DNA of 64,000 nt from Nocardioides donggukensis (GTDB lineage: Bacteria > Actinomycetota > Actinomycetes > Propionibacteriales > Nocardioidaceae): positions 186,001 through 250,000 of the forward strand of contig NZ_JACYXZ010000004.1 in NCBI RefSeq assembly GCF_014842875.1. The letters are read 5' to 3'. Made by a program: the position numbers and the translations under genes. Positions 45,577-54,321 of this stretch are shown one piece after another; position 1 is the first letter of the stretch; each line of letters starts with the position of its first letter. Under the pieces are notes generated by a model that saw only the letters and a list, made by a program, of their open reading frames with translations, made no database searches and was not told where the DNA came from.

Positions 45577-45630
45577 GCGGCCACGACGAGCGCGGGCGAC
45601 GGGGCGGCCACGAGGAGCGCGGGCGACGGG
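45577..45630. repeat. Two tandem 27-bp units
   Basis: Units 45577-45603 and 45604-45630 differ at one base; each contains GCGGCCACGA and GCGCGGGCGACGGG. They fill the gap between the inverted repeat and the tRNA 3' end. No function was seen. Confidence 0.8.
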
Positions 45631-45647
45631 CCGGCGGGGAGGATCTG

Positions 45648-45723
45648 TGGAGCCGCCTGTCGGAATCGAACCGACGACCTATTCATTACGAGTGAATCGC
45701 TCTACCGACTGAGCTAAGGCGGC
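45648..45723 (-). tRNA. tRNA-Thr (anticodon CGU), CCA encoded
   Basis: Read on the minus strand: 7-bp acceptor stem GCCGCCT/AGGCGGC, D-arm TAGCTCAGTCGGTAGAGC, anticodon stem ATTCA/TGAAT around the loop CTCGTAA (anticodon CGT), T-arm GTCGGTTCGATTCCGAC, discriminator T and a templated CCA. It decodes ACG. All arms pair correctly. Confidence 0.96.
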
Positions 45724-45758
45724 GCGCTGCCCGGGACGCGGCCCGGGCAACCCGGGGA

Positions 45759-45764
45759 AGTATA
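45759..45764 (-). promoter_or_regulatory. Likely -10 element of the tRNA-Thr promoter
   Basis: TATACT on the minus strand, about 35 bp before the tRNA 5' end; a weak TTCGTG lies 18 bp upstream. It is the best -10 match in the gap. A small hairpin (45728-45749) sits in the presumed 5' leader. Confidence 0.45.
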
Positions 45765-45789
45765 CGGACCCTCCCCGTAGCGCACGAAA

Positions 45790-45814
45790 CCGGCGGCCCC
45801 ACGGGGACCGCCGG
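45790..45814 (-). terminator. Probable terminator after the zinc-ribbon miniprotein gene
   Basis: Stem CCGGCGG / CCGCCGG extended by three pairs across one mismatch, 3-nt loop, followed on the minus strand by GTTTC. It lies 18 bp after the stop codon at 45833. It is GC-rich with a short T-run, common for actinobacteria. Confidence 0.6.
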
Positions 45815-45832
45815 CTCCGGCGACGGATCGGC

Positions 45833-46030
45833 TCAGGCAGCCACGGACTCGCGCTCGGGGCGCGTGACGGGCTCCTCGGTGGCGGGGGCGTCGAGCAGGG
45901 ACGCCTGCTCCGAACCACACCAGCAGGTGAAGGCGACGGCGAGGCCACCGTCGACGGTGGCCATGCCGGTGACCTGGCTCATGAAGATCAGCTGACGCTT
46001 CTGGCACGCGGTGCACTGGTGGACGAACAT
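45833..46030 (-). CDS. Small zinc-ribbon-like protein
   Basis: 65 residues from ATG 46030 with GGGAGG 6-7 bp upstream. Two cysteine pairs, CTAC (Cys6, Cys9) and CWC (about Cys37, Cys39), suggest one bound metal ion. The middle segment (LIFMSQVTGMATVDGGLAVAFT) is beta-like and the last 20 residues are acidic and disordered. I do not recognise a named family. It is divergent from the LysR gene, so the LysR protein may regulate it. A hairpin terminator follows it. Confidence 0.7.
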   Translation of the reverse strand: MFVHQCTACQKRQLIFMSQVTGMATVDGGLAVAFTCWCGSEQASLLDAPATEEPVTRPERESVAA

Positions 46031-46133
46031 GGTGGACCTCCCTCGAGGGTGGTGGATGGGTACACCCTTATTGTGTGGCAGTGCAACTGATAGGGGTAGC
46101 CTCGGTTTTCTAGAGTTCCCCAAGGAATCCTCT

Positions 46134-47078
46134 ATGGTTGTGAGCGTGCTCTCACTCCACCAGCTGCGCTGCTTCCTGGTCACCTACGAGCGCGGCTCGC
46201 TCACCGCCGCCGCGGACCACCTCGGCTACGCCCAGCCGTCGATCTCCGAGCAGATCCGCGGTCTCGAGAAGACCCTCGGCGTCGACCTGTTCACCCGGGT
46301 CGGCCGCGGCGTCACCCCGACCGCCGCGGCCGAGGCGCTCCGCCCGCACGCGGAGCGCACCCTCGAGGCCGCCGAGGACGCCCGGCGCGAGATGGCCTCG
46401 GTGGTCGCGCTCGAGACCGGCACCATCAGGTTCGGGATGTTCGGCACCGCCCGCCTGTACGCCGGCGCTCAGCTGATCGCCGACGTGCTGGCCCGACACC
46501 CCGGCGTCCGTGTCGAGCTGGTCGGCCAGAACTCCAGCGACGTGCAGGAGGACCTGCGGCGCGGACGGATCGAGGCCGCGATCATCGCCGTGCCCCAGGT
46601 GCACAGCGAGGGCATGGAGGTGGTCCCGGTGGCCCACGACGAGCTGGTCTACATCAGCGCCGATCCCGAGCACCTGCGCAGCCCGATCACGGCGGCCCGG
46701 CTCGCCCGCAGCTCGCTGGTGATGCCCGAGACCACCTGGCGCGCCGACGACTCGACCCGGATCGTGCTGCGGCAGATGCTGCACGAGACCGGCCGCAACC
46801 CGCAGACCCGGATCGAGGTGGAGGACGTCGAGACCGCGGTGGAGCTGGTCGGCATGGGGCTGGCCGACTCGGTGATCCCGAAGGGGGCCGCCGAGCAGCT
46901 GCTCCCGCGCCTGGCACCGCACGTCGGGGTCGCCTCGCTGTCCCCGAAGCAGGTGGACACGATCGCGATCGTGCACCGGGTCGGCGCCCAGCTCTCACCG
47001 GCCGCGCGGCTCATGATCGAGCTGGCCACCCGGCGGATCCAGGCCATCGCCGACCCGATCGAGCGCCGCCGCCGCTGA
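46134..47078 (+). CDS. LysR-family transcriptional regulator
   Basis: 314 residues from ATG 46134 with AAGGA 7-8 bp upstream. N-terminal winged helix (LHQLRCFLVTYERGSLTAAADHLGYAQPSISEQIRGLEKTLGVDLFTRVGRGVTPT) and a C-terminal periplasmic-binding-type effector domain (IRFGMFGTARLYAGAQLIADVLARHPGVRVELV). A short interrupted palindrome (TAGAG...CTCTA) directly upstream is a possible autoregulatory site. The adjacent divergent gene encodes the zinc-ribbon miniprotein. The effector is unknown. Confidence 0.92.
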   Translation: MVVSVLSLHQLRCFLVTYERGSLTAAADHLGYAQPSISEQIRGLEKTLGVDLFTRVGRGVTPTAAAEALRPHAERTLEAAEDARREMASVVALETGTIRFGMFGTARLYAGAQLIADVLARHPGVRVELVGQNSSDVQEDLRRGRIEAAIIAVPQVHSEGMEVVPVAHDELVYISADPEHLRSPITAARLARSSLVMPETTWRADDSTRIVLRQMLHETGRNPQTRIEVEDVETAVELVGMGLADSVIPKGAAEQLLPRLAPHVGVASLSPKQVDTIAIVHRVGAQLSPAARLMIELATRRIQAIADPIERRRR

Positions 47079-47099
47079 GCGCGGGTGCGGCAGCGGGGC

Positions 47100-47549
47100 T
47101 CAGCGGCGGTTCGCCCGGGCGGCCTCGTAGACCGCGATGAACTCCTGCGGCGGCACCCGCCGCACCACCTCGGCGACCGCCTCGAGGTGCAGCTGGTCCA
47201 GCCGACGGAACCGGACGCAGGACTTGCCCATGTCCAGCTTCAGCCCGCGCTCGGCGTACTGCTCCCGGAACCAGTCCTCCAGCCCCTCGTCGGCGTAGAT
47301 GCCCATGAGGTAGAGCGCCATGTAGTTCTTCTGCGAGGCCAGTGCCAGCACCTGGAGCGGTTGCTTGTTGTAGGTGTCGGGGTAGGTCTCCAGCGGGATG
47401 CCCCAGGTGATCATCCCGAAGCCCATGGCCTCCTGGTAGCCCTCCGGCAGGTTCTCGTTGACCAGGTCGCGGACGATCGACACCGCCGCGCGCCGGTCCT
47501 CGGGCAGCTCGTCGAGGTACTCCTCGACCAGGGTGGCGTCGCTGTGCAT
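47100..47549 (-). CDS. DUF1801-domain protein
   Basis: 149 residues. YdhG/DUF1801-type fold: an N-terminal helix LVEEYLDELPEDRRAAVSIVRDLV, the central MGFGMITWGIPL strand pair, KNYMALYLMG and a C-terminal GKSCVRFRRLDQLHLEAVAEVVRR. These small cytosolic proteins resemble frataxin-like or iron-chaperone folds in structures, but a function is not established. Convergent with LysR (22-bp gap). No partner is obvious. Confidence 0.85.
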   Translation of the reverse strand: MHSDATLVEEYLDELPEDRRAAVSIVRDLVNENLPEGYQEAMGFGMITWGIPLETYPDTYNKQPLQVLALASQKNYMALYLMGIYADEGLEDWFREQYAERGLKLDMGKSCVRFRRLDQLHLEAVAEVVRRVPPQEFIAVYEAARANRR

Positions 47550-47627
47550 GGTCCCAGTATCCCCCGCCCCGCCCCGCCGGTCGGGCCGGGAGTCTGGCCG
47601 GCAGTCAGCCGGCAGTCAGGCTGCGAC

Positions 47628-49199
47628 TCAGGCTGGGCAGTCCACGTCGCCGTCGGGGACCGTGCCCTCGACCAGGTAGGACTCCACGACCTCGTCGACG
47701 CAGGCGTTGCCCATGTTGTAGCCGGTGTGCCCGTCGCCGTCCCGGCTCACCAGCACCGCCGAGGCGAGCTGGTCGGCGAGCGCCTCCGCCCAGCGGTACG
47801 GCGTCGCCGGGTCCCGCGTCGTGCCGATCACCAGCAGCGGGTCGGCGCCCTCCGCGGTCAACGGCTCACGCGGCTCGGGCGGCTCGACCGCCAGGCCGGC
47901 GCAGCCGGTCAGCGACCAGGCGAAGATCCGGCCGAAGGTCGGGGAGGCCTCCTCGAACGCGGCGAACTCCTCCGGCACCTCGTCGACGGGCGTGAAGCCG
48001 GGATCGTCGAGACAGTTGATCGCGTAGATCGCCTCCGAGCTGTTGTCCGTGTAGGTCCCGTCCGGGCCGCGCGAGGTGTAGAGGTCGGAGAGCCGGAGCA
48101 GCCCGGTGCCGTCGCCCTGCATCGCGCGGGACAGGGAGGCCGTCAGCAGCGGCCAGTTCGTCTCGCTGTACAGCGGCGCGACGATGCCGTAGAACGCGTT
48201 GCCGACCCGCAGGGTGCGGTCCCCCACCGGGAGCGGCTCCCGGTCGACCCGGTCCAGCAGGGCGCCGATCTCGGCCAGGGCCTCCTCCCGGTCGGCGCCG
48301 AGGAAGCAGGGGCCCTCGGCCAGGCAGTCGTCGACGTAGGCGGTGAGCGCCAGTTCGAACCCCGCGGCCTGCTCCAGGGTCAGGTCCCGGTTGGACAGGG
48401 AGACGTCGACGGCGCCGTCGAGGACCAGCCGCCCGGCCCGGTCGGGGAACAGGTCGGCGTAGGTGGCCCCGAGCTTGGTGCCGTAGGAGGCCCCGAAGTA
48501 CGTCAGCCGGTCCTCGCCGAGCGCCGCGCGGATGACGTCCATGTCGCGGGCCGCCTCGACGGTCGAGACGTGGGCGGCCAGCTCGCCGCTGCGCCGCGCA
48601 CACCCTGTCCCGATGAGCTCCAATTGGCGCTCGAACGCGGTGACCTCGGACGGCGTGTCCGGGTCGGCGTCGAGGGCGATGAAGCGGTCCAGCTGGCGAT
48701 CGCCGAGGCAGTCGACCGGGCTGCTGGTGCCGGTGCCACGCGGGTCGAACCCCACGATGTCGAACCGGTCCCGGATCCGGTCGCCGAAGAACGAGCCGGC
48801 CCGGTCGGCGTACGACGTGCCCGGCGCGCCCGGCCCGCCGGGGTTCACCACGAGCGAGCCGACCCGGTCGGCCGGCCGCCCCGCGGCGACCTTCAGCAGG
48901 GCCAGCTCGATCCGCTCGCCCTCGGGGTCGTCGTAGTCCAGCGGCACCTCGATTCGGGCGCACTCGCGGTTGCCGCAGGAGGACCACGCGAGGGACTGGT
49001 CGTAGTACGCCTGGAGCCGCGGGTCGGGGGCCGGCTGCCCGCCGGGCTCCGGTCCGGTGGAGGTCTCCGGCGCGGCGGTCGGGGCGCGCAGGGTCCCGGT
49101 GCCGCCGGCATCCCCGGAGTCCACGAGCCGCCACACCGCCAGTCCGCCGCCGGCCAGGACCAGCGCGAACAGCAGCAGCCAGACGACGACGCGCTTCAC
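47628..49199 (-). CDS. Exported alpha/beta hydrolase, tripeptidyl aminopeptidase (TAP)-like
   Basis: 523 residues from GTG 49199. An N-terminal helix (residues 4-26) is a signal or anchor, followed by a Thr/Pro/Gly-rich linker. The S33-type hydrolase domain has the oxyanion VVNPGGPGAPG, nucleophile GASYGTKLG, and the catalytic Asp and His in TRDPATPYRWAEAL and DGDGHTGY. A TAP-like C-terminal region closes the fold. Such enzymes release N-terminal tripeptides outside the membrane in Streptomyces. The 4-bp GTGA overlap with holB means it is translated from the replication-gene transcript, an accidental-looking but common actinobacterial arrangement. Confidence 0.88.
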   Translation of the reverse strand: MKRVVVWLLLFALVLAGGGLAVWRLVDSGDAGGTGTLRAPTAAPETSTGPEPGGQPAPDPRLQAYYDQSLAWSSCGNRECARIEVPLDYDDPEGERIELALLKVAAGRPADRVGSLVVNPGGPGAPGTSYADRAGSFFGDRIRDRFDIVGFDPRGTGTSSPVDCLGDRQLDRFIALDADPDTPSEVTAFERQLELIGTGCARRSGELAAHVSTVEAARDMDVIRAALGEDRLTYFGASYGTKLGATYADLFPDRAGRLVLDGAVDVSLSNRDLTLEQAAGFELALTAYVDDCLAEGPCFLGADREEALAEIGALLDRVDREPLPVGDRTLRVGNAFYGIVAPLYSETNWPLLTASLSRAMQGDGTGLLRLSDLYTSRGPDGTYTDNSSEAIYAINCLDDPGFTPVDEVPEEFAAFEEASPTFGRIFAWSLTGCAGLAVEPPEPREPLTAEGADPLLVIGTTRDPATPYRWAEALADQLASAVLVSRDGDGHTGYNMGNACVDEVVESYLVEGTVPDGDVDCPA

Positions 49200-50350
49200 G
49201 GACGGCTCCCCTCGGGTAGGCGCAGCGCGACCATCATGGCCTCCAGCGCCAACATCGCCGGGACGTTGAACTCGAGCATCTGCTTGCGGGCGGTGAAGAT
49301 CGCCTCCACCCGCCGCAGGTTCGACTCCGGCGTCGTCACCCGCACCAGGCGGTCCAGGTCGGTGCGTGCCTCCTCGTTCACCAGGGCCGTGCCGGCGCCG
49401 GTGCCGAGCACGATCGCGTCGCGGTAGACCGACACCAGGTCCATGAGGCCGCGGTCCACGACGTCGAGGACCCGCCGCTTCGCCCGGGTCTTCTGGCCCC
49501 GCTCGAGGGCGGCCAGGGCAGGGGCGTACTCCCGGGGCCGGCGACCCCGCTCGACCACGCCGTACGACGAGTCGAGGTCGCCCTTCTCGCGGCTGTCGAG
49601 GTCGTCGGTGATCCCCTTCGCCTCCTCGGCCGCCATGTCGTAGAGATTCCTGGCCGCGTCGAGGCAGGAGCCCAGCGTGGTCAGCCGCACCGGGAACGCC
49701 ACCACGTCGCGCCGTCGGCCCCGGGTGGCGTCGTCCTTCGCCAGTGCCCGGGCCCGGCCGATGTGACCCTGGCTGTAGCGGGCGGCGTAGGCCGCGACCG
49801 ACGGCGAGACCTCGGCGGTGCGGACCAGGAAGTCGGCCACCGCCTCGGGGGTGGGCGTGCTCAGCGTGACCAACCGGCACCGGGACCGGATCGTCTGGAG
49901 GACGTCCTCGACGGTGGGGGCGCAGAGCATCCACACGGTGCGGTCGGTGGGCTCCTCGATCGCCTTGAGCAGGGCGTTGCAGGCCTGGTCGGTGAGCCGG
50001 TCGGCGTCCTCCACGATCAGCACCTGCCAGCGGTTCCCGACCGGGGCCAGCGCCGCCCGGCGCACGAGGTCCCGGACCTCGTCGACGCCGATCGAGAGCT
50101 TGTCGGTGCGGATCAACGACACGTCGGCGTGCGAGCCGGCCAGCACCGTGCGGCAGGAGTGACAGGTGCCGCAGCCGGGCGGCTCGGACTCGCACTGCAG
50201 CGCCGCCGCGAAGGCGACCGCGGCGTTGGACCGGCCCGAGCCCGGCGGGCCGGTGAACAGCCACGAGTGGTTCATGCCCCTGCCGGCGGCGGCCGGGGTC
50301 AGCGTCTCGACGACCGCGCGCTGGCCGACCAGCGAGTCCCAGACGCTCAT
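49196..50350 (-). CDS. holB: DNA polymerase III delta' subunit
   Basis: 384 residues from ATG 50350. AAA+ clamp-loader fold: a P-loop GPPGSGRS in which the usual Lys is Arg, a Cys4 zinc module (CESEPPGCGTCHSC), sensor-1 region LIVEDADRLTDQACNALLKAIEEP and SRCRL. Delta' is the stator of the clamp loader and does not hydrolyse ATP, so the altered P-loop is expected. ATGA overlap with tmk (upstream) and GTGA overlap with the TAP-like gene make one translational chain. Confidence 0.93.
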   Translation of the reverse strand: MSVWDSLVGQRAVVETLTPAAAGRGMNHSWLFTGPPGSGRSNAAVAFAAALQCESEPPGCGTCHSCRTVLAGSHADVSLIRTDKLSIGVDEVRDLVRRAALAPVGNRWQVLIVEDADRLTDQACNALLKAIEEPTDRTVWMLCAPTVEDVLQTIRSRCRLVTLSTPTPEAVADFLVRTAEVSPSVAAYAARYSQGHIGRARALAKDDATRGRRRDVVAFPVRLTTLGSCLDAARNLYDMAAEEAKGITDDLDSREKGDLDSSYGVVERGRRPREYAPALAALERGQKTRAKRRVLDVVDRGLMDLVSVYRDAIVLGTGAGTALVNEEARTDLDRLVRVTTPESNLRRVEAIFTARKQMLEFNVPAMLALEAMMVALRLPEGSRP

Positions 50351-51024
50351 GCGCGGGCGGACCCGTCGAGCAGGGACTCGACCCGAGCGGCCACCAGCGC
50401 GGTGATCTCCTCGGCCGGCGCCCGGGCGTCGAGCACCAGGTAGTGCTCGGGATCGGCGGCGGCCATCCCCAGGAACGCCTCGCGGACCCGCTGGTGGAAC
50501 GCCGGGGACTCGCCCTCGATCCGGTCCCGCGCCTCGAAGCGGCCCAGCCCGTGCTCTGGCTCGAGGTCGAGGACCACGGTCAGGTGCGGGCGCAGGTCGG
50601 CGGTGGCCCAGCGGTTGACCCGCTCCACGTCCTCGGCGGACAGGGCGCGGCCGGCGCCCTGGTAGGCGATCGCGGAGTCGACGTAGCGGTCGGTGATCAC
50701 GATCTCGCCGCGTTCGAGCGCCGGGCGGACCAGCCGCTCGACGTGCTCGGCCTTGTCCGCGGCGTAGAGCAGGGCCTCGGTGCGGTGCGCGAGCTCGCCG
50801 GTCGCCGGGTCGAGCACGATCTGGCGCACCCGCTGCCCCACCACCGTGTCGCCGGGCTCGAAGGTGAGCAGCACGGTGTGGCCGGCCGCCTCGAGCCGGT
50901 CCCGCAGGGCCCTCGACTGGGTGGACTTGCCGGACCCGTCGCCGCCCTCGAAGCACAGGAAGACGCCTCGCGGGGAGTGCACACCGCCGGTGACGGCTGG
51001 GTGATCTGCGGGGGCCGGGCTCAC
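50347..51024 (-). CDS. tmk: Thymidylate kinase
   Basis: 225 residues from GTG 51024 (other in-frame starts exist 10 codons before and about 14 after). P-loop FEGGDGSGKSTQS near residue 25, the DRY motif in VITDRYVDSAIAYQGAGR and a LID region after it. It phosphorylates dTMP to dTDP for DNA synthesis. The tmk-holB pairing is widespread. Upstream lies a 400-bp repeat-filled gap before topA, so the promoter of this operon must lie inside or beside that array. Confidence 0.93.
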   Translation of the reverse strand: MSPAPADHPAVTGGVHSPRGVFLCFEGGDGSGKSTQSRALRDRLEAAGHTVLLTFEPGDTVVGQRVRQIVLDPATGELAHRTEALLYAADKAEHVERLVRPALERGEIVITDRYVDSAIAYQGAGRALSAEDVERVNRWATADLRPHLTVVLDLEPEHGLGRFEARDRIEGESPAFHQRVREAFLGMAAADPEHYLVLDARAPAEEITALVAARVESLLDGSARA

Positions 51025-51061
51025 GGCGTACACCCTAGGCGCAGCCGCCCACACCGCTGAC

Positions 51062-51394
51062 GGTGGTTGAGGAAGGCCGCCCGCCGGTGGTTGAGGAAGG
51101 CGCGCCCCCGGTGGTTGAGGAAGGCGCGCAGCGCCTGTCTCGAAACCACCCTTGGTTTCGAGACGCTCGCCGGGGCTCGCTCCTCAACCAGCGGGGCTCG
51201 CTCCTCAACCAGCGGGACGGCTCGGTTTCGAGACGCCCGTCCCCCGGTGGTTGAGGAAGGCGCGCAGCGCCTGTCTCGAAACCACCCTCGGTTTCGAGAC
51301 GCTCGCTGGCGCTCGCTCCTCAACCGGCGGGACGGCTGCTCAACCGGCGGGGTGGCTTGGTTTCGAGACGCTCGCCGGGGCTCGCTCCTCAACC
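51062..51394. repeat. Mosaic array of inverted GGTTGAGGA...TCTCGAAACC elements
   Basis: The 398-bp gap between tmk and topA has no gene. It holds about 35-bp units that begin GGTTGAGGA and end GTCTCGAAACC around a variable, self-complementary centre. Full copies: 51113-51147 and 51249-51283 on the plus strand; 51154-51189, 51290-51325 and 51359-51394 on the minus strand. Truncated copies lie at 51062-51076, 51086-51100, near 51192-51210, 51223-51245 and 51337. Adjacent opposite copies can fold into long hairpins. From memory, this repeat type is frequent in Nocardioides intergenic regions. Confidence 0.85.
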
Positions 51395-51422
51395 AGCGGG
51401 ACGGCTGCTCGATCGGCGGGGG

Positions 51423-54152
51423 TCAGGACTTCTTGGCCGCCGCCTTCTTCGTGGTCTTCTTGGCAGCCGTCTTCTTGGCGGCCGTCTTCTTCGCGGCCGT
51501 CTTCTTGGCCGTCTTCTTCGCGGGGGCCTTCTTGGCGCCCTTCTTGGCCGCCTTCTTCGCCGGGCCCTTGGCCCGGCGCTCGGCGAGCAGCTCGGCGGCC
51601 CGCTCGAGCGTGACCTCCTCGACGCTGTCGTCCTTGCGCAGGGTGGCGTTGTACTCGCCGTCGGTGACGTACTCCCCGAACCGTCCGGCCTTCACCACGA
51701 CCGGCTGCCCGGAGACCGGGTCCTCGCCCAGTTCCTTGAGCGGCGGCGCCGCGGCGGCCCGACCGCGCTGCTTGGGCTGGGCGTAGATCGCCAGGGCCTC
51801 GTCGAGGGTCAGCGTGAACAGCTTCTCCTCGGAGTCGATCGAGCGGGAGTCCGTGCCCTTCTTCAGGTACGGCCCGTAGCGGCCGTTCTGGGCGGTGATC
51901 TCGACGCCCTCGGCGTCCGTGCCGACCACGCGTGGCAGCGACAGCAGCTTCACCGCCTCGTCGAGCGTGATCGTGTCGAGCGACATCGACGCGAAGAGCG
52001 AGCCGGTGCGCGGCTTGGCCGACTTGGGCGCGTCCTCGGGCAGCTGCTCAGTGACGTAGGGACCGTAGCGGCCGTTCTTCGCCACCACCCGCAGCCCGGT
52101 CTCCGGGTGGCTGCCGAGGTCGATCTCCTCGCCGGCCGGGTTCGCGAGCAGCTCCTTGGCCTTGGCCAGGGTCAGCTCGTCGGGCGGCAGGTCATCGGGC
52201 ACGTTCGCGCGGGTCGGGTCGCCGGCGGCGTCCCCGTCGTCGCCGGGCTGCTGCTCGACGTACGGACCGTAGCGGCCGACCCGCAGCACGACTCCCGAGT
52301 CCGGCCCGCCGACCGGGAACGTCGCCAGCTCCTTGGCGTCGATGTCACCGAGTCCGTTGACCAGCGGGTGCAGTCCCTCGACGGTGCTGGAGCCGTAGTA
52401 GAACTCGGCCAGCTCGGTTTTGCGGTCCCGCCGCCCGCCGGCGATGTCGTCGAGGATGTCCTCCATCCCGGCGGTGAACTCGTAGGAGACCAGCCGGCTG
52501 AAGTGGTCCTCGAGGAGTCGCACCACGGAGAACGCCAGCCAGGCCGGCACCAGCGCGGTGCCCTTCTTGTAGACGTAGCCGCGGTTCAGGATGGTGCCGA
52601 TGATCGAGGCGTACGTCGAGGGTCGGCCGATCTCGCGGTCCTCGAGCTCCTTGATCAGCGTGGCCTCGGTGAACCGGGACGGCGGCTTGGTCTCGTGACC
52701 GGACGCGCTCACGGAGGCCGCCGTGACCCGGTCGCCCTCGGCCAGCTGCGGCAGCCGGGTCTCCTGGTCGTCGCGGGCGGCGTTGTCGTCGGTGCCCTCG
52801 ACGTAGGCCTTGAGGAACCCGTGGAAGGTGATCACCCGGCCGTTGGCGGAGAAGACGACGTCCTCACCGGTGCCGGCCGCGCCGCCGAAGCGGATCGAGA
52901 CCGACTGGCCGACGGCGTCCTTCATCTGGGAGGCGACGGTGCGCATCCAGATCAGCTCGTAGACCCGGAACTGGTCGCCGGTCAGGCCGGTCTGGGCGGG
53001 GGTGCGGAAGTGGTCGCCGGCCGGGCGGATCGCCTCGTGCGCCTCCTGCGCGTTCTTCACCTTCGAGGCGTAGGTGCGCGGGGCGTCGGGCAGGTACTCC
53101 GCGCCGTACAGCTCGCGGACCTGGTCGCGGGCCGCGCCGACCGCCGCCCCCGACAGCGTCGTGGAGTCGGTGCGCATGTAGGTGATGAAGCCGTTCTCGT
53201 AGAGCCGCTGCGCCACCGACATCGTGACCGAGGCGCTCATGCCGAGCTTGCGGCTGGCCTCCTGCTGCAGCGTGGTGGTGCGGAACGGCGCGTACGGAGA
53301 GCGCTTGTAGGGCTTCGACTCGACCGAGCGGACGTCGTACGTCGTGTCCCGCAGGCCGGAGGTCAGCGCCTCGGCGGCCTTCCGGTCGAGGTGGACCACC
53401 CCGTCGGGACGCTTGAGCCGGCCGTCCTGGCCGAAGTCGCTGCCCCGGGCGACTCGGGCGCCGTCCACGGAGTGCAGCTTGCCGGGGAACATCCGCTGCT
53501 CGTGGTCGGCGCCGGCGTCGAAGGTGCCCTCGATGTCCCAGTACGACGCGGCGGTGAAGGCCATCCGGTCCCGCTCCCGGTCCACGACCAGTCGGGTGGC
53601 GACCGACTGCACGCGACCGGCGGAGAGGCCGCTCATGACCTTGCGCCACAGCACCGGCGAGACCTCGTAGCCGTAGAGCCGGTCGAGGATCCGGCGCGCC
53701 TCCTGCGCCTCGACCAGGTCGTCGTTGATCTGGCGCGGGTTCTCGACCGCGGCCTGGATCGCCGGCTTGGTGATCTCGTGGAAGACCATCCGGTGGACCG
53801 GGATGTTCTTGGGCTTCAGCTCGTCGAGCAGGTGCCAGGCGATCGCCTCGCCCTCACGGTCCTCATCGGTGGCGAGGTAGAGCTCGTCGGCGTCCTTGAG
53901 CAGGCCCTTGAGCTTGGTGATGTGGCTCTTCTTGTCGCGCGGCACCACGTAGTAGGGCGTGAAGTCGTGCTCGACGTCGACCGCCAGCCGGCCCCACGGC
54001 TTGTCCTTGATCTTGGCCGGGGTGTCGGCGGCGTTGTTGGGGAGGTCCCGGATGTGGCCGATCGAGGACTCGACGACGTAGCCCGAGCCGAGGTACCCCG
54101 CGATCGTGCGGGCCTTGGCAGGCGACTCGACGATGACCAGCTTGTGTGCCAC
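51423..54152 (-). CDS. topA: DNA topoisomerase I
   Basis: 909 residues from GTG 54152. Type IA enzyme: Toprim domain with VIVESPAKA and ATDEDREGEA, active-site region GFITYMRTDSTTL with the catalytic Tyr, and SAGRVQSVATRLVVDRE. The C-terminus has no zinc fingers but four copies of a G-R-Y/F-G-P/E-Y repeat, followed by a Lys/Ala tail of KKTAAKK units, as usual in actinobacteria, which binds DNA and aids processive relaxation. Monocistronic by position; it is preceded by a 169-bp gap. Confidence 0.97.
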   Translation of the reverse strand: MAHKLVIVESPAKARTIAGYLGSGYVVESSIGHIRDLPNNAADTPAKIKDKPWGRLAVDVEHDFTPYYVVPRDKKSHITKLKGLLKDADELYLATDEDREGEAIAWHLLDELKPKNIPVHRMVFHEITKPAIQAAVENPRQINDDLVEAQEARRILDRLYGYEVSPVLWRKVMSGLSAGRVQSVATRLVVDRERDRMAFTAASYWDIEGTFDAGADHEQRMFPGKLHSVDGARVARGSDFGQDGRLKRPDGVVHLDRKAAEALTSGLRDTTYDVRSVESKPYKRSPYAPFRTTTLQQEASRKLGMSASVTMSVAQRLYENGFITYMRTDSTTLSGAAVGAARDQVRELYGAEYLPDAPRTYASKVKNAQEAHEAIRPAGDHFRTPAQTGLTGDQFRVYELIWMRTVASQMKDAVGQSVSIRFGGAAGTGEDVVFSANGRVITFHGFLKAYVEGTDDNAARDDQETRLPQLAEGDRVTAASVSASGHETKPPSRFTEATLIKELEDREIGRPSTYASIIGTILNRGYVYKKGTALVPAWLAFSVVRLLEDHFSRLVSYEFTAGMEDILDDIAGGRRDRKTELAEFYYGSSTVEGLHPLVNGLGDIDAKELATFPVGGPDSGVVLRVGRYGPYVEQQPGDDGDAAGDPTRANVPDDLPPDELTLAKAKELLANPAGEEIDLGSHPETGLRVVAKNGRYGPYVTEQLPEDAPKSAKPRTGSLFASMSLDTITLDEAVKLLSLPRVVGTDAEGVEITAQNGRYGPYLKKGTDSRSIDSEEKLFTLTLDEALAIYAQPKQRGRAAAAPPLKELGEDPVSGQPVVVKAGRFGEYVTDGEYNATLRKDDSVEEVTLERAAELLAERRAKGPAKKAAKKGAKKAPAKKTAKKTAAKKTAAKKTAAKKTTKKAAAKKS

Positions 54153-54321
54153 GGAACTCGTTCTCTCCTGGAGGGACGGCCGGGGTCCCGCGGACGGTCG
54201 CGGGGCCTCTCGGCGGCTTACGGTAGCGCGTGTTCCCACCGGCCCGGGTCGGCCTGTCCCACGGGGAGGGCCGACGGCCCACCCGGCGACCCGCCCCGGA
54301 CGTCCCGGGGCGGCCGGTCGG

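Noticed and set aside
49196..50350. Walker A Lys replaced by Arg in the clamp-loader subunit
   Set aside because: The delta' subunit does not need ATP hydrolysis, so a degenerate P-loop is expected.
51062..51394. Possible CRISPR array
   Set aside because: Units occur in both orientations, several are truncated and spacing is irregular, which fits REP-like elements rather than CRISPR.
51423..51600. Lys/Ala repeat tail of topoisomerase I as a low-complexity anomaly
   Set aside because: Basic KKTAAKK-type tails are a regular feature of actinobacterial TopA.
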